From positions 1-13,112 of the forward strand of contig CAYSXI010000150.1 in the NCBI GenBank assembly GCA_964434955.1: a stretch of DNA of 13,112 nt. Direction: 5' to 3'. The position numbers and the translations under genes are program-made. The notes under the pieces are model-generated. The model was not told the origin of the DNA. It searched no databases and worked only from the letters and a program-made list of their open reading frames with translations. Every line of letters begins with the position of its first letter. Position 1 is the stretch's first letter. This document shows positions 6,773-13,112 of this stretch, piece after piece. This DNA comes from JANQLU01 sp964434955 (GTDB taxonomy: Bacteria > Planctomycetota > Planctomycetia > Pirellulales > Pirellulaceae).

Positions 6773-6777
6773 AAGGA
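6773..6777 (+). promoter_or_regulatory. Shine-Dalgarno site of the CDGSH/GltS fusion gene
   Basis: AAGGA lies 7 bases before the ATG at 6785, a good match and spacing. It confirms the start that includes both CDGSH motifs. Confidence 0.6.
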
Positions 6778-6784
6778 ATCTGAC

Positions 6785-8308
6785 ATGAAGCCAAAAATCG
6801 CTGATCGCAAACCGATTGAAACAAACCTTGAGAAAGGAGAACACTACTGGTGTTCTTGTGGCCAATCCAAAAACCAACCCTTTTGCGACGGTTCTCATGC
6901 GGGCACAGAATTCAAGCCGCTTGCGTTCACTGCCGAAGAAGAGCAAACCGCTTATCTTTGCATGTGCAAATACACCAAGAATCCGCCTTACTGTGATGGG
7001 ACCCACGCTCAGCTTCGGGAAGACGCTTCCGCGGCACCCGACTTGGATTCCAATGAAGACTTGCCAGTCGGCAGGAACACCGAAGAAGAACCAACCGTCG
7101 AATTGATCCATTCGTTAGCGCGGGACGGTCTCGAAAAACTTGGACATCACGGACCCATGGGCGCAATGGGTGTCCCCCGCGCCGCCTTGCCGAAATGGGA
7201 CGACATTCAACTGTTGACGGCACAGCTTGCAAACAAACCTTTGCAAGAAGACGTCGCGGTTGGCACCGAACTCGTCATCGGGCCCAATGCCGAGAAGCCG
7301 CTTCGGATGGAGATTCCGATTTTCGTTTCCGACATGAGTTTTGGCGCATTATCGGAAGAGGCCAAAACCGCAATGGCACGAGGCGCAGAAATGGCAGGAA
7401 CCGGCATTTGCAGTGGCGAAGGCGGAATGCTTCCCGAGGAACAAGCGGAAAACTCGCGCTACCTGTATGAGCTGGCTTCGGCCAAATTTGGTTTCGCCGA
7501 CGAATTGCTTCCGAAGGTTCAGGCCTTTCACTTCAAAGGCGGTCAAGGAGCGAAAACCGGTACCGGAGGACACCTTCCCGGGAACAAGGTCAAAGGCAAA
7601 ATTGCCAAGGTGCGACAATTGGAAGAGGGGCAGTCGGCCATTTCTCCTCCGACCTTTTCGGATCTCAATTCGGTCGAAGACTTTAAGAATTTTGCCAACC
7701 ATGTTCGTGAGCTAAGCGGCGGTATCCCAATTGGATTCAAGTTGTCGGCCCAGCACATTGAAAAAGATATCGATTTCGCCCTGGAAGCCAGCGCGGACTA
7801 TATCATTCTGGATGGTCGCGGTGGGGGAACCGGGGCGGCGCCCCTGATCTTCCGGGACAACATCTCGGTGCCAACGATTCCGGCACTTTCCCGCGCCAGA
7901 AAACACCTGGATGAGCTCGGCCGCAAGGATGTGACGCTCATTATCACGGGTGGGATTCGAACGCCGGCAGATTTTATCAAGGCACTGTGTCTTGGGGCCG
8001 ATGGAGTTGCCGTATCCAATTCCGCCATGCAGGCCATCGGATGCATTGCGGCCCGAATCTGTAATACGAATAACTGCCCCGTCGGGATCGCGACGCAGCA
8101 AGGCCACTTGCGCGCCAAACTGGTGGTGCAAAAATCGGCGGAACAGCTCGCGCGTTTCTTCCAGGCTTCTACCCAATTGATGCAAGTGATGGCACGAGCC
8201 TGCGGCCACGATCACTTGAATCAATTCAGCAAGGAAGACATCACGACATGGAAGAAGGAGATGGCGGAACTGACCGGGATCCGATTTGCCGGCGTCGGCC
8301 TCGGCTAA
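6785..8308 (+). CDS. Double CDGSH iron-sulfur domain fused to glutamate synthase-like FMN domain
   Basis: 507 residues. Two CDGSH motifs stand at the N-terminus: CSCGQSKNQPFCDGSH (C23, C25, C34, H38) and CMCKYTKNPPYCDGTH (C59, C61, C70, H74), each a 3Cys-1His [2Fe-2S] ligand set. An acidic linker (about 78-105) leads to a GltS-type central domain (Glu_synthase, about 110-500). It shows DMSFGALS, HFKGGQGAKTGTGG, LDGRGGGTGAAP, TGGIRTPADF and CIAARICNTNNCPVG, whose C-x5-C-x4-C ligates a [3Fe-4S] cluster in glutamate synthases. The class II glutamine amidotransferase domain and the C-terminal GXGXG domain of full GltB are absent, so it is unlikely to make glutamate from glutamine as the full enzyme does. 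It is probably an FMN oxidoreductase with its own electron-transfer domains; the substrate is unknown. It is last in the MarR-pirin operon. Confidence 0.9.
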   Translation: MKPKIADRKPIETNLEKGEHYWCSCGQSKNQPFCDGSHAGTEFKPLAFTAEEEQTAYLCMCKYTKNPPYCDGTHAQLREDASAAPDLDSNEDLPVGRNTEEEPTVELIHSLARDGLEKLGHHGPMGAMGVPRAALPKWDDIQLLTAQLANKPLQEDVAVGTELVIGPNAEKPLRMEIPIFVSDMSFGALSEEAKTAMARGAEMAGTGICSGEGGMLPEEQAENSRYLYELASAKFGFADELLPKVQAFHFKGGQGAKTGTGGHLPGNKVKGKIAKVRQLEEGQSAISPPTFSDLNSVEDFKNFANHVRELSGGIPIGFKLSAQHIEKDIDFALEASADYIILDGRGGGTGAAPLIFRDNISVPTIPALSRARKHLDELGRKDVTLIITGGIRTPADFIKALCLGADGVAVSNSAMQAIGCIAARICNTNNCPVGIATQQGHLRAKLVVQKSAEQLARFFQASTQLMQVMARACGHDHLNQFSKEDITTWKKEMAELTGIRFAGVGLG

Positions 8309-8322
8309 AACAATAAGAGCTC

Positions 8323-8336
8323 GCGAATCATTTCGC
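8323..8336 (+). repeat. Small hairpin downstream of the fusion gene
   Basis: GCGAA-tcat-TTCGC is a 5-bp stem shortly after the stop at 8308. It may be part of the folded 3' end that leads to the terminator at 8400. It is short and could be chance. Confidence 0.25.
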
Positions 8337-8399
8337 CAAAGGCTCTACGACCGATCGATGAACGTTTTCGCACGATGCACTTCGGTATCCCGCGAAACC

Positions 8400-8436
8400 A
8401 AAGGCTTGGCGCGGAATTCGCCCGAGCCTTTTTTTT
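8400..8436 (+). terminator. Rho-independent terminator of the MarR-pirin-CDGSH/GltS operon
   Basis: AAAGGCT (8400-8406) pairs with AGCCTTT (8425-8431), and an inner GGCG (8408-8411) pairs with CGCC (8419-8422) across a one-by-two internal loop. The hairpin runs into eight T residues (8429-8436). It is the strongest terminator in the window and lies 92 bases after the last stop. The string CCAAAGGCT also occurs at 8336-8344, so an upstream copy could compete for the same right arm. Confidence 0.85.
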
Positions 8437-8696
8437 CGGAATAAAATTCTCGCGCAACACATTAAGACTTTCAGAGTGGGCTCCCTATTTCTAAGGGGAG
8501 CAATTTTGGCTCGCGTATTTCAAGTCCGTTAATTTTCGGCGACGCTAAGCCACCGCGTATCCACTGAAAGATAACTTTCAACAAGATGAAAAATCTAAAA
8601 AGTGAATTCCATTGTTTCCCCGCGCTTTTTCCTTCGTCTTCAACAACTATATTGAGTGAGAGTTATTGCGTTCGTAAATCGTTTCGAAAGAAGAAG
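8437..8696. other. Intergenic leader region before the esterase gene
   Basis: No gene is supported here if the esterase starts at 8697; an in-frame ATG at 8586 exists, but its extra 37 residues precede a clear signal peptide. The region has a hairpin at 8480-8501. A weak promoter candidate, TTGAGT (8652-8657), 17 bases, TAAATC (8675-8680), would start transcription about 10 bases before 8697. The promoter call is poor. Confidence 0.35.
8480..8501 (+). repeat. Hairpin in the esterase leader
   Basis: GCTCCC-tatttctaag-GGGAGC is a 6-bp stem with a 10-base loop, followed by AATTTT. It could be a second weak terminator after the operon end or a leader structure of the next gene. It does not resemble any riboswitch class that can be recognised by eye. 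Confidence 0.35.
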
Positions 8697-10115
8697 ATGC
8701 TCCGCCGGTCATTCCTTAGTTTTACATTGCTGTCAGCTTGTGTCGCTTCCTGGCTCGTTTTGGCGACGACGACTTCAGGTCAAGAACCGACCACGGCAAA
8801 AAAGCCCGTCAAAGTCTTTATCCTGTCCGGGCAATCCAACATGGTGGGTGCGGGAAAGGTGGACGGGGGCAGCAGTCGATGGGGAAGCCAATTCCTGGAT
8901 CCAGTGGTCTCGGTTTACGAAGGCAATTACGACCCCAAAGCCGATTATGATTCGCTTGAGCCGATCAAAACGTTGAAGCTGGAAAAGTTTGGTGGAGTCA
9001 AACCAACGCCCTACCCCGGAGGCGGTGTTCACGTCACGCGAGGATTTATCCAGGTGCGTGAAACGGGAATCTATGAGTTTCGTCCGGGATACGGTGGCTC
9101 CATGAACAATATCATGGAGGTGGACGGCCAGCGGGTTCACGAAAAGTCGGCGGGGAAAAAAGCGGTTCGCAACGAAATCAGATTGGAGTCCGGAAAGAAA
9201 GTCCCTTTCAAAATCACGTACACAACCAAAGACGCCAACGGACTCGGATGGATTGTCCGGATGGATGTTCCCGGTGCCCTATCGACCTTGGTGAAGCACA
9301 AAGGAGTGTACCCGTACCTGATGAATGATCAAGGACAATGGACCTCGCGAGACGACGTTTGGTACAAGGGCGTTGTGGCTGCAACAGGCAGCCATTGGTT
9401 GGGTGTCTCTGGAGGCCGGATCGGTCCAGAACTAGGCTTCGGCCATGTCGTTGGCGACCACTTCGATCAGCCCGTTTTGATCTTGAAAACGTCGCAAGGA
9501 AATCGCTCCCTTTCTTGGGACTTTCTACCACCAGGCAGCAAACGATTTGAATATGGCGGAAAGATTTACGCGGGCTACAAAGAATCACCACTTTCATGGG
9601 AAAAAGGAACCGAGCCCAAACCGATCAACTGGTACGCCGGCAAACAGTATGACGATTGCTTTGGTGCGGCTCAAAAAGTGCTTGAGAATTTCGAGAAGGA
9701 GTTCCCACACTGGAAAGGCCGTGGTTACGAAATTGCTGGTTTCGCATGGTGGCAAGGTGACAAAGACCGTTACAACGAGGCCCATGCCGTTCAATACGAA
9801 AAAAACCTTGTTCATCTGATCAAAACTTTGCGTCGGGAATTCGACGCCCCGAAAGCCAAGTTCGTAATCGCGACGCTCGGACAAACAGAAAAGTCCACGG
9901 CAAAAGGGACGGAAAAACAAATCCTGCAGGCCCAGTTAAACGTCGACGGAAATTCCGGCAAATACCCGGAGTTCAAGGGCAATGTATCGACCGTGTACAC
10001 ACACCCGCTTAGTCAAGGTGGCGCATCCAATAGCCATTACAATGGAAACGCACAAACCTACATGGACGTAGGAATTGGAATGGGCAAAGCAATGGTCGAG
10101 TTGTTCAGACGTTAG
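8697..10115 (+). CDS. Secreted sialate O-acetylesterase-like SGNH hydrolase (SASA) with inserted domain
   Basis: 472 residues from the ATG at 8697. A signal peptide (MLRRSFLSFTLL... to about TTSGQ, residue 29) is followed by VFILSGQSNMVG (40-51), the block I of SASA/SGNH esterases, with S47 as likely nucleophile. Later blocks include GGRIGPELGFGHVVGD, TSQGNRSLSWDFLPPGS and FAWWQGDKDR. The candidate catalytic His is in SHYNGNAQTY near the C-terminus. Between blocks, about residues 90-205 form a Gly- and beta-rich insert (PYPGGGVHVTRG, YEFRPGYGGSM, EVDGQRVHEK) resembling a PA14-like carbohydrate-binding module. Family members remove acetyl groups from sialic acids or plant polysaccharides; planctomycete copies are likely polysaccharide esterases. 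The next gene follows after 55 bases. Confidence 0.88.
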   Translation: MLRRSFLSFTLLSACVASWLVLATTTSGQEPTTAKKPVKVFILSGQSNMVGAGKVDGGSSRWGSQFLDPVVSVYEGNYDPKADYDSLEPIKTLKLEKFGGVKPTPYPGGGVHVTRGFIQVRETGIYEFRPGYGGSMNNIMEVDGQRVHEKSAGKKAVRNEIRLESGKKVPFKITYTTKDANGLGWIVRMDVPGALSTLVKHKGVYPYLMNDQGQWTSRDDVWYKGVVAATGSHWLGVSGGRIGPELGFGHVVGDHFDQPVLILKTSQGNRSLSWDFLPPGSKRFEYGGKIYAGYKESPLSWEKGTEPKPINWYAGKQYDDCFGAAQKVLENFEKEFPHWKGRGYEIAGFAWWQGDKDRYNEAHAVQYEKNLVHLIKTLRREFDAPKAKFVIATLGQTEKSTAKGTEKQILQAQLNVDGNSGKYPEFKGNVSTVYTHPLSQGGASNSHYNGNAQTYMDVGIGMGKAMVELFRR

Positions 10116-10170
10116 AGTTCAAGCGATTGCTTCAAGTTCGCGCGGCAGCGCACTCCCAAAATATTCAGAA

Positions 10171-12696
10171 ATGAACTCCATCAAACAAGAAATCATGAAT
10201 TCAACACTCATCCAACGTAAAACACTCTCTGTCATCGTGATGGTCGCCTTTCTTTCGTCCGCATTTTTGAGTCAGCCAAGTGCTGACGCACAAAACACGC
10301 AAGACTCGACCAACAAGAAGATCAATTACGAGCGCGAGCTGGAGTCTTTAAAGAAAGACCTCCTCCAGAAAATTCCGTCAAGTCAGTCGAAGCCCGCAAC
10401 CATCCAGTCATTTCTTGAAAACGGAGAACTCGATTCCAGCCTGGTGAAGTTCGTCGTGCTGTATCAAGCCACCCCGGAAGGCCTGACACAATTCGCGAAA
10501 CAATCAACAGAAAATGCCCGACTTCTGGAACAGCTTTTGTCAGATCCAAAACTGATGCAACAAATGCTGGTTGCCGATGGCGCCAAGCGAAAACGGTTGG
10601 GCCGCAACCAGGAGGGGCCGGCGGAATTCGGTCAAGCAATGGCGATTTACTCCAAGATCAGAAAGGCAAGCAAGCGTTCAAATTCCGGAGTTTTGCAGCG
10701 ACTTGCGGTGGCCGTGAGCTTGGAACACTCGGTGCCGATTGTCCAGGTCAATCCGACGGCGAAAACCGATGCGGCAAAAACCGTTGATCCTGTCAAGCGA
10801 TACCTGCACTTCGAAAAGGCTTACCTCGACGGAGAACTGGACGCGGCATTCAAACAGCTGAGTACTTGGGAATTGAGAATGGTCGTAGACGGCGATGAAC
10901 CCGATGAGACGTTGGCTTGGGGCCGACGAATGCTTCGGAACTTTCGGCCGGACCATATTTTCAATGCCAACATGGGATGGCGCTATGTCAACATCGTCGG
11001 TTCCGACGTCAAATACGGCTCGCAAAATGTTAAACACGATCGGCCTGAATTGCAGAAGTACCAAAACATCCTGATGAATGGTGGAGTCTGTGGTCGCCGT
11101 GCCTTTTTCGGACGCTTCATTCTACGTGCGTTCGGGATTCCAACGATTGCTCGGCCGAGCCGTGGTCACGGCGCCCTTGCCCACTGGACGCCAGATGGTT
11201 GGGTCGTGAACCTTGGGGGCGCTTGGGGCTGCGGATGGACGAAGACTCGTTACAAGGACGATGTCGATTTTCTCGCGAACACCCAGGCAAGAGATGACCG
11301 TGTTGCATTCATGAAAGTCAAACGGGCCCGTTGGATCGGTGACCTTGTCGGCGAAAAACGCAGCTACGCCGAAAAGGATGGGCAGCATGAATTCTGGAAT
11401 GGAACGGCGATTCAAGTTCAGCGTCAGATTATCAAGGATTTGAAAAAGGTCGCGCTGAAACCACTTGGCGAGGACCTTGCCGAGGCGAACGAATCAACGA
11501 TTGCAGAAAAAATTCTCGCTTCGCCCGTGAAGCCTGCGGACAAAAAGATCATTTATGGTGATCGAGGCCTAATCACCATTCCCGCCGCCGGATACAGCAA
11601 GCCCAAGGGAAATACGCGAGACGTCATCGCGATGAAAAGTTTCGGCGGCGGACTTCAAGTATTTCTTCCGCGGTTCTTCCCGGAAGGAAAGACAATCATG
11701 CGAGGCGGAACCTGGAAAGGAAACCCGGACGCATGCACCTCTGGAATCCGGATGCTAAGTGGTGGCTATGGCCGATATGAAAACTGGGGGCTCCGCGCTG
11801 CCGTCACGGCAAGCGAAAAAAATCCGCCCAAAAACCTGAAATTGGATCTGGGCGATGGTGTCTTCATGGAATTCGTCTATATCCAACCTGGCATGTTTGT
11901 CATGGGCGGCGAAAGCAAAGCCGAAGGAAGATTTCAATGTGTCGAAATCCCCAAGCATGACGTCAAAATCACCAAAGGTTTCTACTTGGGTAAGTACGAA
12001 GTGACTCAGCAACAATACCTGGCCATCATGGGTGCCAATCCTAGCCGCTCCACAAAGCAAGGCGATTGTCCGGTAGATAATGTAAGCGAAGCGGATGCAC
12101 TTACTTTCTGCGGAAAAGTCACTGAGAAAACGGGGCGAGACGTTCGCCTTCCGACCGAAGCTGAATGGGAGTTCGCCAGCCGCGCCGGTTCAAAGTCAAA
12201 GTGGTTTTTCGGTGACGACCCATCGAAGATCGGAGACTATGCCTGGTTTAAAGGGAATGCTGGAGCCAAATCGCACCCGGTTGGCCAGAAAAAACCCAAC
12301 CCTTGGGGGCTTTATGATATCTACGGTAACGTTTGCGAAAGAATCTCCGACAAGTACGCCAGAAACTATTACGCGATCAGCCCGAAAGAGGACCCAGCTG
12401 GCCCCAGCCAGGGTACCAAATCCAGAATCGAGTATCGAATTGCCGTGCCTGAATCCGGCAAGTACTTGTTGACGGCTGAAGTGGTCACGGCAAACTATGA
12501 CCAACGTCTAAATCTTTCCATTAATAAGTCGTCAGCACAGACGGCGATTGAACTTCCATTTACCGAAGGGCAATGGCAAGAGACGAAGCCGGTTGAAGTC
12601 ACGCTGACAAAAGGTGAAAACGTGCTCCGCTTCTCGCGCAGCAATCCTCCTCAGTACGGCGTCGCGGTAAAACGATTTAAACTTGCCCCGAAATAG
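10171..12696 (+). CDS. Secreted transglutaminase-like protein with permuted SUMF1/FGE domain
   Basis: 841 residues from the ATG at 10171 (10195 and 10075 are alternatives; the signal peptide starts near 10195). After the signal peptide and a helical region (about 45-280) comes a transglutaminase-like core: C307 in GGVCGRRAFFG and H338 in GALAHW, followed by GWVVNLG, where Asn stands where Asp is usual. Residues about 464-506 begin a beta domain (ITIPAAGYSKP). Then comes what looks like the C-terminal end of a SUMF1/FGE domain (IMRGGTW, CTSGIRM, 507-545). The N-terminal and middle parts of SUMF1 come after it (LDLGDGVFMEFVYIQPGMFVMGG, GKYEVTQQQY, LPTEAEWEFASRAG, GNVCERISD, 556-748). The rest of the beta domain (IEYRIAVPESGKYLL..., ENVLRFSR) closes the protein at 749-841. 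The SUMF1 part has one Cys at the active-site position, so formylglycine formation is unlikely. Function unknown. Confidence 0.85.
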   Translation: MNSIKQEIMNSTLIQRKTLSVIVMVAFLSSAFLSQPSADAQNTQDSTNKKINYERELESLKKDLLQKIPSSQSKPATIQSFLENGELDSSLVKFVVLYQATPEGLTQFAKQSTENARLLEQLLSDPKLMQQMLVADGAKRKRLGRNQEGPAEFGQAMAIYSKIRKASKRSNSGVLQRLAVAVSLEHSVPIVQVNPTAKTDAAKTVDPVKRYLHFEKAYLDGELDAAFKQLSTWELRMVVDGDEPDETLAWGRRMLRNFRPDHIFNANMGWRYVNIVGSDVKYGSQNVKHDRPELQKYQNILMNGGVCGRRAFFGRFILRAFGIPTIARPSRGHGALAHWTPDGWVVNLGGAWGCGWTKTRYKDDVDFLANTQARDDRVAFMKVKRARWIGDLVGEKRSYAEKDGQHEFWNGTAIQVQRQIIKDLKKVALKPLGEDLAEANESTIAEKILASPVKPADKKIIYGDRGLITIPAAGYSKPKGNTRDVIAMKSFGGGLQVFLPRFFPEGKTIMRGGTWKGNPDACTSGIRMLSGGYGRYENWGLRAAVTASEKNPPKNLKLDLGDGVFMEFVYIQPGMFVMGGESKAEGRFQCVEIPKHDVKITKGFYLGKYEVTQQQYLAIMGANPSRSTKQGDCPVDNVSEADALTFCGKVTEKTGRDVRLPTEAEWEFASRAGSKSKWFFGDDPSKIGDYAWFKGNAGAKSHPVGQKKPNPWGLYDIYGNVCERISDKYARNYYAISPKEDPAGPSQGTKSRIEYRIAVPESGKYLLTAEVVTANYDQRLNLSINKSSAQTAIELPFTEGQWQETKPVEVTLTKGENVLRFSRSNPPQYGVAVKRFKLAPK

Positions 12697-12910
12697 AACA
12701 AGTTATCGCGACGTTTTACCACGCCTAATTCGTTAGATTTTAAACGTGAACAACGAAAAGGTGAGCAACGTCGATGGCAACCATTTCGAATCTAAATAAA
12801 CTTCGACAAAAACGCCAAGCGATATCGTGGCCCACGCATGTCAACTACCACAAGTTTTAGCGCGCGACATTCCCTGGGCCCGTTTCTGTCAAATTTCGGC
12901 GGCACTCCAG
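12697..12910. other. Convergent intergenic region
   Basis: This lies between the convergent multidomain-protein gene and the DUF3862-like gene. It has distant inverted pairs ACGTTT/AAACGT (12711-12716, 12742-12747) and GGCCCA/TGGGCC (12829-12834, 12875-12880), neither with a T-run. A 28-codon frame from the ATG at 12774 to 12860 has no supporting evidence. No terminator is recognised. Confidence 0.3.
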
Positions 12911-13112
12911 TTACAATCCAAACTGGGCCTTACCCATGACTCGTCCGTTGTTGTACGTGACGGTGATGCCCTTGAATCCGCTCGTATAAGAAACCGACTT
13001 CGTACCGCCGGAAGAGAAATCCTCTTCGCCCGAACTTCCCAAAATCTCCTGAACCTTGCTTTCCGTCATTCCGTCCTGAATGGCATCATAGCCAGCTCTT
13101 GTGATACCCAAC
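12911..13112 (-). CDS. DUF3862/SmpA-like small protein, C-terminal part (truncated by window edge)
   Basis: Sixty-six or more codons run to a TAA at 12911. The visible part reads ITRAGYDAIQDGMTESKVQEILGS, then SVSYTSGFKGITVTYNNGRV and ends GKAQFGL. The pattern 'I...Y..I..GMt...v..ilG' followed by a strand pair is that of DUF3862 and BLIP/SmpA-OmlA-like modules, usually found in small secreted proteins or lipoproteins. The N-terminus with any signal peptide lies beyond the window; the TTG at 13111 is only the edge codon and probably not the start. The role of these proteins is generally unknown. Confidence 0.75.
   Translation of the reverse strand, partial: LGITRAGYDAIQDGMTESKVQEILGSSGEEDFSSGGTKSVSYTSGFKGITVTYNNGRVMGKAQFGL

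Noticed and set aside
8586..8696. N-terminal extension of the esterase from the ATG at 8586
   Set aside because: The extension would place 37 residues before a normal Sec signal peptide that begins at 8697.
12774..12860. 28-codon frame as a small protein gene
   Set aside because: The AAGG upstream is 12 bases away, too far for a normal SD, and the peptide shows no signal or membrane segment.
1..13112. Mobile elements, CRISPR arrays, tRNA or rRNA genes, phage-defence genes
   Set aside because: No transposase motifs, regularly spaced repeats, cloverleaf-like sequences or known defence domains were seen on reading both strands.

Overview
The window looks like chromosomal DNA from a planctomycete, probably a Rhodopirellula/Pirellulaceae-type marine lineage. 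This is inferred from the gene mix: a PEP-CTERM surface protein, a sialate O-acetylesterase-like SGNH hydrolase with a large inserted domain, a secreted transglutaminase/SUMF1 multidomain protein, a Tat-exported PLP enzyme, several TTG starts and few clear Shine-Dalgarno sites. No rRNA, tRNA, CRISPR array, transposase or phage gene was seen.

Layout, left to right. Positions 2-100 hold the tail of an unidentified + strand gene, convergent with a PEP-CTERM protein (131-790, -). A 14-nt palindrome with a T-run sits just upstream of that gene's start. Next come a SAM methyltransferase (1009-1758, +) and a VOC/glyoxalase-fold protein (1779-2231, +), closely spaced and probably co-transcribed. A small membrane protein (2486-2959, +) follows, convergent with a two-gene minus-strand operon: a two-TM membrane protein (4157-4921, TTG start with a good SD) and a threonine-aldolase-like PLP enzyme with a twin-arginine signal (2972-4147).

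The best-defined unit is 5224-8436, + strand. A near-consensus sigma70 promoter drives a MarR-type regulator (5259-5747), a pirin (5801-6709) and a fusion of two CDGSH [2Fe-2S] domains to a glutamate-synthase-like FMN/[3Fe-4S] domain (6785-8308). The unit ends in a strong intrinsic terminator. The promoter lies so close to the ATG that the MarR message is predicted to be leaderless. A perfect 10-bp palindrome fills the space next to the -10 box, which suggests autoregulation. All three genes fit iron/redox biology: a regulator, a mononuclear-iron cupin and an Fe-S flavoprotein.

The right part holds a secreted SASA-type esterase with an inserted beta-rich domain (8697-10115). After it comes a secreted 841-residue protein (10171-12696) whose SUMF1/FGE-like domain appears circularly permuted and inserted into another domain. 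The window ends in a truncated minus-strand gene with a DUF3862/SmpA-like repeat (12911-13112). The most novel items are the permuted SUMF1 architecture and the MarR-pirin-CDGSH/GltS unit with its leaderless promoter.
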